Below, one piece after another: positions 36,144 to 43,826 of a stretch of DNA of 44,676 bases. Position numbers and translations under genes: made by a program. Location: NCBI RefSeq assembly GCF_028710545.1, contig NZ_JAQTTX010000023.1:1-44676 (forward strand). Reading direction: 5' to 3'. Source of the stretch: Halothiobacillus sp. Its GTDB lineage: Bacteria > Pseudomonadota > Gammaproteobacteria > Halothiobacillales > Halothiobacillaceae. Each line of letters opens with the position of its first letter. The first letter of the stretch is position 1. The notes beneath the pieces are model-generated. The model searched no databases. It saw only the letters and a program-made list of their open reading frames with translations, and had not been told where the DNA came from.

Positions 36144-36170
36144 AAAAAAAAGGCACCCAAAACGGGTGCC
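36144..36170 (-). terminator. Intrinsic terminator immediately ahead of nagZ
   Basis: On the minus strand, GGCACCC (36164-36170), loop GTTTT, GGGTGCC (36152-36158) and eight T (36144-36151) make a textbook terminator. It lies 305 bases after the dienelactone hydrolase stop and 17 bases before the nagZ start. It could end the upstream transcript or attenuate nagZ. Confidence 0.85.
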
Positions 36171-36474
36171 CAACAATAACAGGAGGAGTCAGACGCTGCC
36201 ACGCAGGATTCAATCAAAGCGCGTCGGGGTAGAACGCTCCAAGAAGAAAAGCCCCGTGTGGCATGTATCTAACAGCGATAATCATGCCAACTTTATATGA
36301 CAACTTGACGACGATAAAAAGCAATTAAATATCATTGCATTACAGAACAATGAATCAAAAACGCGAAGAAATCGGCATGAGAACAAGTGCCTTAATTTGC
36401 TGCAAAACTGCGCTTTTTGAGCACAGTCATTGTGCACGGCGGGGCGTTCAATACCTCGTCTTACCGCAGCGACA
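36171..36474. other. Non-coding region upstream of nagZ
   Basis: About 300 AT-rich bases between the dienelactone hydrolase stop and the nagZ terminator. A weak minus-strand promoter (TTGTCA near 36299, then TATCGC after 17 bases) is possible. I see no gene or repeat. Confidence 0.4.
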
Positions 36475-37227
36475 TCACGCCTTGAACGCGTCAGCCAGAA
36501 ACAAGCTCATCTGATGCCAGGAATCGTTCGCCGCCTGCTCGTTGTATTGCAGGGGCAAATTGAATTTTTCGCCTTTCTGGGTCGCGGCGGGATTGGTAAA
36601 GGCATGCTTCGCGTTCGGGTACGTGACAACTTCGATATCCGTTCCGGCTGCGCGCATTTCCTTGACCGTTGCGTCAACCTGCTCCGTAGGGACGAAGGGA
36701 TCATTGCCGCCCATGTAGAGTCGAACCGGTACGCTGACCGGCGAATGGGCAATCGGTGCCAACCCGCCAAGCCCGGTGTGGAAGCCCGCCATGGCCCGAA
36801 GTGATACGCCCTGGCGTACCATGCTCAGAGCCACGGTGCCACCAAAGCAGAACCCGATCACGGCGATGCGTTCCGGATCAACCTCGGGCTGCTGTTTCAC
36901 GGCGTGAATCGCTGCCATGAAACGGCCTTTCATCAAGGGCAGGTTGCCCCCGATGGCCGAAGAAAAGGCCGATGCCTCGGTCGGATTGTCTGCCTGGGCA
37001 TGATTGCCGTACATGTCGACAGCAAAGCCAACATAACCCAGCTTGGCCAATGCCTTTGCACGATCATCGGAAAACGCATTTCGCCCCCACCATTCATGGA
37101 CGACCAAAACGGCGGGACGACGACCCTGTTTGGAGGTGTCGACAGCAAGCGCCCCCTGCATCGTCACATCATCCAAAGTGTACGGAATGGTTTTAAGTTC
37201 AATCGAGGTTGAATTCGAAACAGTCAT
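36475..37227 (-). CDS. Dienelactone hydrolase family protein
   Basis: A 250-residue alpha/beta-hydrolase. The catalytic triad is Cys127 in IGFCFGGTVAL, Asp176 in GGNDPFVP and His208 in NAKHAFTNP, which is the cysteine-type triad of dienelactone hydrolase. VVHEWWGRNAFSDDRAKALA fits the oxyanion-side loop of the family. No neighbouring ring-cleavage genes are found, so the classical chlorocatechol role is unlikely. It may be a general esterase. The ATG at 37225-37227 has AGGAG ten bases upstream. A TTG at 37248 is less likely. The second MITE-like element lies just upstream of it. Confidence 0.9.
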   Translation of the reverse strand: MTVSNSTSIELKTIPYTLDDVTMQGALAVDTSKQGRRPAVLVVHEWWGRNAFSDDRAKALAKLGYVGFAVDMYGNHAQADNPTEASAFSSAIGGNLPLMKGRFMAAIHAVKQQPEVDPERIAVIGFCFGGTVALSMVRQGVSLRAMAGFHTGLGGLAPIAHSPVSVPVRLYMGGNDPFVPTEQVDATVKEMRAAGTDIEVVTYPNAKHAFTNPAATQKGEKFNLPLQYNEQAANDSWHQMSLFLADAFKA

Positions 37228-37268
37228 CAGCGTGCATCTCCTGAACAAATGAATCTAAACGTGGGGCC

Positions 37269-37590
37269 CTAAGGAACCTCTGATTGAATCCCTCGTGAGC
37301 CGAGTTGCTGAGCCAAAAGCCGCAAAACGAGGCAGAGGCCGCAGGTCGTAGTTTACGCTACGATGCCAAGGCCGATAACGAAGTGTTGCGGCTTTTGGGC
37401 GGCAACCCGTATGGGACGGGCTTTTGAGGGCGATTTACGCGCAGCTGGCGTAAGCCCGCTGTGTTGCGCCGCTCACGAATGGAATAACCATTAACGCGGA
37501 GCTGGCGTAAGCCCGTTTCGCGCCGCGCCTTGCGACTCATCCCTCAAAAGCCCGTCTCGGCCACGAAGGATTCAATCAGAGGTTCCCTAA
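37269..37590. mobile_element. 314-bp MITE-like element with CTAA target duplication
   Basis: CTAA is duplicated at 37269-37272 and 37587-37590. The ends 37273-37291 and 37568-37586 are perfect 19-bp inverted repeats (GGAACCTCTGATTGAATCC). CTAA fits the YTAR target of the IS5 group. Inside, GACGGGCTTTTGAGGG (37415-37430) pairs perfectly with 37541-37556, and 37311-37325 pairs with 37386-37400 at 13 of 15 positions. AGCTGGCGTAAGCCCG is repeated directly at 37443 and 37500. No transposase is encoded. It is a non-autonomous element, related in its ends to the element at 435-593. Confidence 0.8.
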
Positions 37591-37636
37591 ACAGCCACAA
37601 ATAAAATAAATGGCAGGCTATTGGTTTAGCAGACTA

Positions 37637-37670
37637 ATCATCCTGCTGAAATTTTTTTCAGCAAGATGAT
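37637..37670. repeat. Long hairpin between the MITE-like element and a small gene
   Basis: ATCATC-C-TGCTGAAA (37637-37651) pairs with TTTCAGCA-A-GATGAT (37656-37670): 14 of 15 pairs with a four-T loop. No T-run follows, so a terminator is unlikely. The remaining bases up to 37812 show no gene or other motif. Confidence 0.45.
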
Positions 37671-37812
37671 AGAGCAGGAAAGGGGCGAACAGAAAGTATC
37701 TAATTGATTTTAAGAATCAAACGGTACTAAAACAGTCATCGGTCAAACTGAAAACCCCTGGTTGCGTTTTCCATCACCCGGTTACGCAAAACCACCAAGA
37801 TACCGTATAAGG

Positions 37813-38022
37813 TTACGATTTGGATGCCGTGCTCGGCAAATCTGATGCGACCTTATCTAAGGCATCATGCATGGCTTGAACGATCAATCTGTCAGCCTCT
37901 GCCTGGTTCACGCCCGGCACATCCCAATCGAAGATCGCCCGATATTTTTCCACCAATGCCCGCATGTCGTGCAGCATTTGTGCGCGATGATGTTCAAGTT
38001 CAATGTCTTCAATGCTACTCAT
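37813..38022 (-). CDS. Small conserved-looking hypothetical protein (69 residues)
   Basis: An acidic, helical 69-residue protein with no membrane segment or signal peptide. HHRAQMLHDMRALVEKYRAIFDW suggests a helix, and DVPGVNQAEADRLIVQAMHDALDKV a second. I do not recognise a family. GAGG lies eight bases before the ATG at 38020-38022, and codon use is like the neighbours, so I treat it as a real gene. It is 178 bases downstream of the DUF1840 gene on the same strand and may belong to the same transcript. Confidence 0.6.
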   Translation of the reverse strand: MSSIEDIELEHHRAQMLHDMRALVEKYRAIFDWDVPGVNQAEADRLIVQAMHDALDKVASDLPSTASKS

Positions 38023-38200
38023 GATCCTTACCTCGTATTTTAAGTGCTGATGATTGAGTGGGTTCGATTATCAGGCGGGACATGGATGCCCCGCACGCAA
38101 GTCGATCACGTAAGTGATTGATTTGCTGATGCCGGGTCCATGCATGTACCGGATCCGGTATCGCTGAAAAACTCAGGGGGGGCGGTTTTTCGGCATCGTG

Positions 38201-38497
38201 TTAGTCCAGCAAACCGGCTTCTGACCACATCACGTTCTTGTGCTCCTTAACCGCCGCTTTTAGCAAATCGATTAACGGCGCAGCGCGGGTGGAGGGGCTG
38301 ACACCATCGCCTGCATCCTGCCCAACCGCATGACTGACGCCGACCGCGGCAGTCAATTTTTCGAGCGCCTGCGGCACGTCGGCAGCCAGAATCGATCCGG
38401 GCACTGTCGCGCTATGGCCCATCTTGTCGATCATGGCCAGCGCATCCGCCCGATGCATGGTGATATTCGGGTACACCTTGGTTGAAAACGTAATCAT
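38201..38497 (-). CDS. DUF1840 domain protein
   Basis: A 98-residue cytoplasmic protein. MITFSTKVYPNITMHRADAL, MIDKMGHSATVPGSILAADV and the following QALEKLTAAV match the DUF1840 pattern (a short beta region, then MGHSGTVPGA-type loop and helices). Its function is unknown. GAGGAG stands seven bases before the ATG at 38495-38497, which rules out a longer reading from 38536. It lies 72 bases downstream of the proton ATPase gene on the same strand. Confidence 0.8.
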   Translation of the reverse strand: MITFSTKVYPNITMHRADALAMIDKMGHSATVPGSILAADVPQALEKLTAAVGVSHAVGQDAGDGVSPSTRAAPLIDLLKAAVKEHKNVMWSEAGLLD

Positions 38498-38569
38498 GCT
38501 GAATCTCCTCTGGTTATCTACCCTGGAACCGGTCATCGAATCTATTGTTGTTTACACCCCGTCTCATTC

Positions 38570-41053
38570 TTATCCATGCCGCAACGGATGTCGCAGCATA
38601 TTCAGAAAACTGCGATGCGGTGCCGCCGTATAGTCGAAGCGTCGCTGGATGCTTACTTTGGCAACATCCGTCACAAATGACCAGACAATTGAATAACCCC
38701 AGATGAGCGCCACATCAAACCAGGTGATTGGCGCCATCAAGCCCATCGGGTACAAACACAGCAGGGTGGCGGCAACCTTGGTGGCTACAGCCGTCCAGAT
38801 CATGACCGGCGCAGGATAAGGGCGGGTGAGGTACCAACCGCGCGCCCTGGCGACAAACAAGGCCAGATGACCGGATACCGCCATCTTGAGAAACACATAG
38901 GTTTGTACTTGTGGGATGGAAAGATGCAGCCAGTTCATGGCCAGATACAACATCAGGAAACTGCCGATGGTGCCGGTTACACCCATCACAGTGGACACTG
39001 CCAACACCCGGTGCATGTTCCAGCGCACGGGCTTGGGCTCGACCTTGGTGTGATCATAGGCAATCGTCATGATCGGCAGATCGTTGAAGAAGGCCAGAAG
39101 AATGATCATGATCGCCGTGATCGGGTAGAAGTTGTACACGATCATCGCCAACACCACGAAGATCATGATCCGAATCGTTTCATTGATTCGATAAATGGCG
39201 TAGGAGTTCATGCGCTCGAAGATACGTCGGGCCTCTTCGACCGCGGTGGTAATGGTCGATAGCCCCGGCGCCGTGAGAATCAGATCAGCAGCCGCACGCG
39301 CCGCATCCGTTGCGCCGGAAACGGCAATCCCGACATCCGCCTGTTTGAGCGCTGGTGCATCGTTGACCCCGTCCCCGGTCATGGCAACGAGGTGGTGTCG
39401 CCCCTGCAGCGCTTTGACAATGGCGTATTTGTCTTCGGGAAAGACCTGGGCATACCCATCGGCTTTCTCGATTTGTTCGGCAGCATCCAGCGCTTTAGCA
39501 CCATCGGCACCCAGCAGATTACTCGCCGGTTGAATCGCCTGGCCCAAACCCAGTTGCCCCGCGATTTGCCGTGCAATGGCGACATTGTCTCCCGTCACCA
39601 TTTTCACGTGAATGCCGTGTTCATTCGCTTCCTTGATCGTTTGCGCCGAATCGTCACGCGGCGGGTCGAACATCGGCAGAATGCCAAGGAATGTCCAGTT
39701 CTTGCCATCATCTGAACGCGCGACACCCAGGGTGCGAAAGCCCTTGGCGGCGAAGTCATCAACCAGTTGATTGGCCCGTTTGGCCTCGTCACCGGCAAGC
39801 TGAGCCAGAGCGACAATGACCTGTGGCGCGCCCTTGGTGGTTTTGAAGCGCTGACCCGAGGATGACGTGATGGAAGCTTCGGTCCGTTTACCGATCGGAT
39901 CGAATGGCACGAAGGCCGTTTGCGTGTATTGCTCAAGCACATGGGCGTCATTCAATCCGCCAATCACCGCCTGATCAATCGCATCCTTATCCTCTGCCTT
40001 GGACGCCAGCGCGGCAGCCAGAATCAGATCCTGTGCGTCCTTCGCCGAGAATACGGCAGGTTCGCCCAGCGTGAGCTTGTTTTGAGTCAATGTACCCGTC
40101 TTGTCCGAGCACAAAATGTCGATACCCGCCATTTCTTCAATGGACTGCAATTTCGAAACAATCGCCCCCTTTTTCGATAATGCCATGGCGCCGACAGCCA
40201 TCGTGACCGACAGTACGGCGGGCATCGCCACCGGAATCGAGGCAACCGTCAGAATCAGCGCGAACTGGAACAGTTCGAGCATCGGCGAGCCTCGCTGGAG
40301 CTGAACCAGTATCAGCACCGCCACGAGCCCGAGACTCAAGAAAATCAGGTAATCGCCAATCGCCAGAACGGCCTTCTGAAAGTGCGACGGCGCACCCGCG
40401 CCCTCGACCAGTTTCGCCGTCCGACCGAAGAAGGTCTGACTGCCGGTGGCCGTAATCATCGCCACCATTTCGCCTTGCTTGGCGATCGAGCCGGAATACA
40501 CCACTTCGCCCGCTTTCTTGTCCACCGGCAGTGATTCGCCCGTCAGCGCGGACTGATCGACCGACAGATAATCCCCTTCGATCAATTTAGCATCGGCGGG
40601 AATAATGTCACCCAAGCGCAAACGAACGACGTCGCCCGGCACCAGCTCAGCCGCATCAATTTCGCTCCATTGCCCATCACGCAGAACCCGAGCCCGAAGC
40701 GCCAGTTGGCTTTTCAGCGCCTCCAGCGCATTGGCCGCCTTGAACTCCTGCCAGAACCCGACGCCCGCATTGAACAACAGCAAGGCGAGAATGATGAAAA
40801 AGTCCGGCCAATGCCGCACGAAGGCCGACAGAATCGCAGCCACCTCGATCATCCAGGGAATAGGCCCCCAGAAGTAACCCAAAAACTTGACCCACGGACT
40901 GACCTTTTTTTCCAGCAGCGCGTTCGGACCGAACTGGGCCAGCCGAGCCGCAGCCTCCGCGCCACTCAAGCCCTTGGATGTGCTTTGAAGTTGCTTGGTC
41001 AATTCATCAATACTGAGCTTCTCGACTTGCTGACTATCGATGGCCTTAACCAT
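38570..41053 (-). CDS. Plasma-membrane-type proton-exporting P-type ATPase (P3A)
   Basis: An 827-residue inner-membrane pump that couples ATP hydrolysis to proton export. The N-terminal cation-ATPase motif LSGAEAAARLAQFGPN, actuator TGES (about 171-174), phosphorylated Asp317 in CSDKTGTLT, hinge MVTGDNVAIARQIA and TGDGVNDAPALK are all present. FFNDLPIMTIAYD in membrane helix 6 carries the aspartate that corresponds to proton-binding Asp684 of plant AHA2. The long regulatory C-terminus of plant pumps is missing. The ATG at 41051-41053 has AAGGAGG seven bases upstream. It probably helps pH homeostasis, an inference for an acid-producing sulfur oxidiser. Confidence 0.93.
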   Translation of the reverse strand: MVKAIDSQQVEKLSIDELTKQLQSTSKGLSGAEAAARLAQFGPNALLEKKVSPWVKFLGYFWGPIPWMIEVAAILSAFVRHWPDFFIILALLLFNAGVGFWQEFKAANALEALKSQLALRARVLRDGQWSEIDAAELVPGDVVRLRLGDIIPADAKLIEGDYLSVDQSALTGESLPVDKKAGEVVYSGSIAKQGEMVAMITATGSQTFFGRTAKLVEGAGAPSHFQKAVLAIGDYLIFLSLGLVAVLILVQLQRGSPMLELFQFALILTVASIPVAMPAVLSVTMAVGAMALSKKGAIVSKLQSIEEMAGIDILCSDKTGTLTQNKLTLGEPAVFSAKDAQDLILAAALASKAEDKDAIDQAVIGGLNDAHVLEQYTQTAFVPFDPIGKRTEASITSSSGQRFKTTKGAPQVIVALAQLAGDEAKRANQLVDDFAAKGFRTLGVARSDDGKNWTFLGILPMFDPPRDDSAQTIKEANEHGIHVKMVTGDNVAIARQIAGQLGLGQAIQPASNLLGADGAKALDAAEQIEKADGYAQVFPEDKYAIVKALQGRHHLVAMTGDGVNDAPALKQADVGIAVSGATDAARAAADLILTAPGLSTITTAVEEARRIFERMNSYAIYRINETIRIMIFVVLAMIVYNFYPITAIMIILLAFFNDLPIMTIAYDHTKVEPKPVRWNMHRVLAVSTVMGVTGTIGSFLMLYLAMNWLHLSIPQVQTYVFLKMAVSGHLALFVARARGWYLTRPYPAPVMIWTAVATKVAATLLCLYPMGLMAPITWFDVALIWGYSIVWSFVTDVAKVSIQRRFDYTAAPHRSFLNMLRHPLRHG

Positions 41054-41287
41054 GCCCAAACCTCCTTCTACTCTGGATTTACTCGGCCGAAGATCGCTGG
41101 GTCTGAGCTCATTGGGCGCAAGCTCAAAAACTTAATTGCAGACCGCATACTCGCCAAACCATAAACATAGTATGCCTATTCGATCAGAGTAGAAAAGAAA
41201 ACAAACCGTTCAGGGCCGCATCTATCACTCAAACATGAACTATCTTGCGAGTTAAAGAAGCCTTTTCTGTCATGCTCGAAAGCCACC

Positions 41288-42082
41288 TCAATCCGCTATA
41301 TGTGCGGCAGCAATTTCCTTCATTACCGGCAAATCCAGACCAAACCTTTCGGCCAGTTTCAGCGCCCGCTGCAAGCGAGCCGCCGCCGTACGACCCTGAC
41401 AAGCATGTGCCGGATCACCCTCGAATCCAGCCAACATGCCCTCGATCAGAGGCTCTGCTGCCAGCGGCTGTCCGACCAGTTTCTCCTGAAGCGCAATGAC
41501 TTCAAGAGCCACGGCGCGTGCAAGCGGCTGATATTCACGCCAGAGTGTTTCGACATCTCCACCCACCTTGAGCCCGGCGATATTGGTGGTGAGAATGTAC
41601 ACGTTCTTGATGACCAACTCGTTTTGCATGGCAGCCAAATCGTCGATAATCCGCGCATTCAGACCAATCGCTGCAAGCGATTCGGCCATCAAACCGGCAT
41701 TGCGCCCCCAAACCGGGCTGGGCATGAGTTGTTTGACGAGTTTGCCCGGCTTTTTCTCGAACCAGATGGACATGACGGTCGGGTTGACGATCCCTGCCGA
41801 TTGCCAGTCCTTGGGCAGCAGTTCGTTCTGGATCAGCACCAGTCGCTCGTGCCATTGTGCAGGGATTTGCGTGAGCAGATCCGGTAGGTCTTTTTCACCG
41901 ACCGCCAGCACCAGCGCTTGGGCATCCGGCACCTGGGCCAGCACGCCGGAAAGTGATTGCCGACGGGTCACCGGAATGACCGGATGGCGGGTTTTCAGAA
42001 AGCCTGCGGCCAGTACCTGACCGATTTCGCCCATCCCAACCAAAATCACGGACGGGGCAAGACCAGAAGTATTCTGACTCAT
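41288..42082 (-). CDS. Ketopantoate-reductase-like (ApbA/PanE) dehydrogenase
   Basis: A 264-residue protein with an N-terminal Rossmann fold, ILVGMGEIGQVLAAGFLK, and a helical C-terminal domain. The segment NELVIKNVYILTTNIAGL matches the catalytic lysine and asparagine region of PanE. Overall sequence is diverged from authentic PanE, so pantothenate synthesis is uncertain. It is 19 bases after roxA, with AGGAG eight bases before the ATG at 42080-42082, so the two are in one operon. 228 bases separate it from the ATPase gene downstream. I see no terminator in that gap. Confidence 0.75.
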   Translation of the reverse strand: MSQNTSGLAPSVILVGMGEIGQVLAAGFLKTRHPVIPVTRRQSLSGVLAQVPDAQALVLAVGEKDLPDLLTQIPAQWHERLVLIQNELLPKDWQSAGIVNPTVMSIWFEKKPGKLVKQLMPSPVWGRNAGLMAESLAAIGLNARIIDDLAAMQNELVIKNVYILTTNIAGLKVGGDVETLWREYQPLARAVALEVIALQEKLVGQPLAAEPLIEGMLAGFEGDPAHACQGRTAAARLQRALKLAERFGLDLPVMKEIAAAHIAD

Positions 42083-42101
42083 TACTTATTCTCCTTTTGG
42101 A

Positions 42102-43295
42102 TCAGATAGTAAGCATGTTTGGCCGCCACTGAACCACACCGTCGGCATACAGTTGCTGCAACAGTTCGGCTGCGGCTGGCTGCTCGGTGACGGCCAGCAG
42201 TTCGGCGGCATCATAAAAAACCTGACTCACAAGCAAACGCGCCAAAGGGAACATTTCGGCATTCAAGAGCGTGCTTTGACCATCTACGGCCAGTGTTCCG
42301 CCAGCCGAATCGGACGCATCTTCCACCAACAGCATTCGCGCAGCCGGCGTGCGCATCAGGCTGTCACCGCTATGGGCGATTTCATCGCGCAGGGCCTTCG
42401 CGTCCAATGGCTCGTTTTGTGGATAAAAACCCGCGTGATCCAGCGGGCGCTCGGTGAGCGTTTCGGCGATGAATCGATCCAGCATGGCATCATCCTGATC
42501 CAGTACCGATTGCAAGATCGCGCGCAATTTGGCACGAGACGCGGCGTTCAATGCACCGGGATTCGCCGGTGCCTGCAAATCGGGATCACCGTAACGAGCC
42601 GTTTGATCCATCTGGGTGATCAGCCGATCGGTCACGCCCGCCGCCAACTCGTGCAGCAAGGGCGCACGGAACCCGATTGAAAACGTCATGCAGTGGTCGA
42701 CCGCTACGCCGTGATGCGGCACACCGGGCGGCAGATAGAGCATGTCGCCCGGTTCCAGCACCCATTCTTCGGTCGGATCGAATTCCTGCAGCAGACGGAT
42801 ATCCAGATCCGGTACGAAATCACTGTGTTTCGGCGGATATTCGATCATCCATTTGCGCCGCCCCATACCCTGCAACAGGAACACATCATATTCATCGATA
42901 TGCGCCCCGACCGAACCACCGGGCGGTGCGTAGGAAATCATCAGGTCATCGATCCGCCAATCCGGCACGAAACGGAATTGCTCAACCAGGGTCATCAAGT
43001 CAGGAATCAGCTTTTCGCAGTCGGTAATCAGCAACGAGTAACCGTCTTCGGGCAGGCTCGTGAAATCCTCTTCCACGAAAGGGCCGTGTCGCAACGTCCA
43101 GGGCCGCGTGCCTGCCGATTCGAGAATCAAACGCGCGGGCACGTCTTCCTCACAGGCCAGACCAGCCAACTCCTCCGGCGATAGTGGCGACTCGAAGCCG
43201 GGCACCGCCTGACGGATCAACACCGGTTTTTTCTGCCAGTAATCACGCAGAAAATCAGCCACGGACAAGTTACCCAGCACATGCGAAATTGCCAT
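42102..43295 (-). CDS. roxA: Ribosomal protein L16 3-hydroxylase (JmjC-type oxygenase RoxA/YcfD)
   Basis: A cytoplasmic Fe(II)/2-oxoglutarate oxygenase of 397 residues. In E. coli, YcfD hydroxylates an arginine of ribosomal protein L16. MAISHVLGNLSVADFLRDYW and WQKKPVLIRQA start the JmjC domain. The iron ligands are His132 and Asp134 in GAHIDEYDVFLLQ and a histidine in PPGVPHHGVAVD (about 194-195). The C-terminal dimerisation and winged-helix parts follow. I start at the ATG at 43293-43295, with AGGTGG upstream. The GTG- or ATG-type extension to 43367 is a hydrophobic artefact without homology. Confidence 0.92.
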   Translation of the reverse strand: MAISHVLGNLSVADFLRDYWQKKPVLIRQAVPGFESPLSPEELAGLACEEDVPARLILESAGTRPWTLRHGPFVEEDFTSLPEDGYSLLITDCEKLIPDLMTLVEQFRFVPDWRIDDLMISYAPPGGSVGAHIDEYDVFLLQGMGRRKWMIEYPPKHSDFVPDLDIRLLQEFDPTEEWVLEPGDMLYLPPGVPHHGVAVDHCMTFSIGFRAPLLHELAAGVTDRLITQMDQTARYGDPDLQAPANPGALNAASRAKLRAILQSVLDQDDAMLDRFIAETLTERPLDHAGFYPQNEPLDAKALRDEIAHSGDSLMRTPAARMLLVEDASDSAGGTLAVDGQSTLLNAEMFPLARLLVSQVFYDAAELLAVTEQPAAAELLQQLYADGVVQWRPNMLTI

Positions 43296-43445
43296 AAATC
43301 CACCTTCCAAAAATACGGCCACCAATAGTAACACTTGGGTAACAGCCACCCCATTCCACAACGCCATAAAGTACGAATTCGGTTATGCTATGAAAACATA
43401 ACGCTCGCCCATAGCTCCGCGAACCATGGACTCAAGGAAGTCATC

Positions 43446-43826
43446 ATGCCGAAAAAATCCCTCCTCGACCGCCTGCCCGGTGATGCCTACAGCGAACAGA
43501 TTCACGCCCGGTTCTGGCTGATCAGCGCCGATCAGAAAGGCTATCTCGGTGTCGGAAAAGTCCGTCTGATGGAACTCATCGACGAACTGGGTTCAATCAG
43601 TCAGGCCGCCAAGACACTGGGCATGTCGTACAAGCGCGCGTGGTCGCTGATCGAGGAAGTCAACAAGATCGGCAGCCTGCCGTACGTGACCAAAGAAGTC
43701 GGTGGTGCGGGCGGCGGCCATGCCACCCTGACCGAAGCAGGTCGCAAGGCAATCGCCCAATACCGTGCACTGGAAGCGGACTTCCGGCAATTCATCGAGC
43801 AGCGCATGCAAAAAATTCAACTGTGA
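43446..43826 (+). CDS. ModE-N-terminal-type winged-helix regulator without molybdate-binding domain
   Basis: A 126-residue DNA-binding protein. VGKVRLMELIDELGSISQAA leads into the helix-turn-helix SQAAKTLGMSYKRAW (about 52-66). GGAGGGHATLTEAGRKAI (about 86-103) is the wing typical of the LysR-like N-terminal domain of ModE. ModE's TOBE/molybdate domains (residues beyond 125 in E. coli) are absent, so metal-dependent control by this protein alone is unproven. AAGGA precedes the ATG at 43446. Its TGA shares one base with the ATG of the next gene, so they are coupled. It is divergent from roxA. Confidence 0.82.
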   Translation: MPKKSLLDRLPGDAYSEQIHARFWLISADQKGYLGVGKVRLMELIDELGSISQAAKTLGMSYKRAWSLIEEVNKIGSLPYVTKEVGGAGGGHATLTEAGRKAIAQYRALEADFRQFIEQRMQKIQL

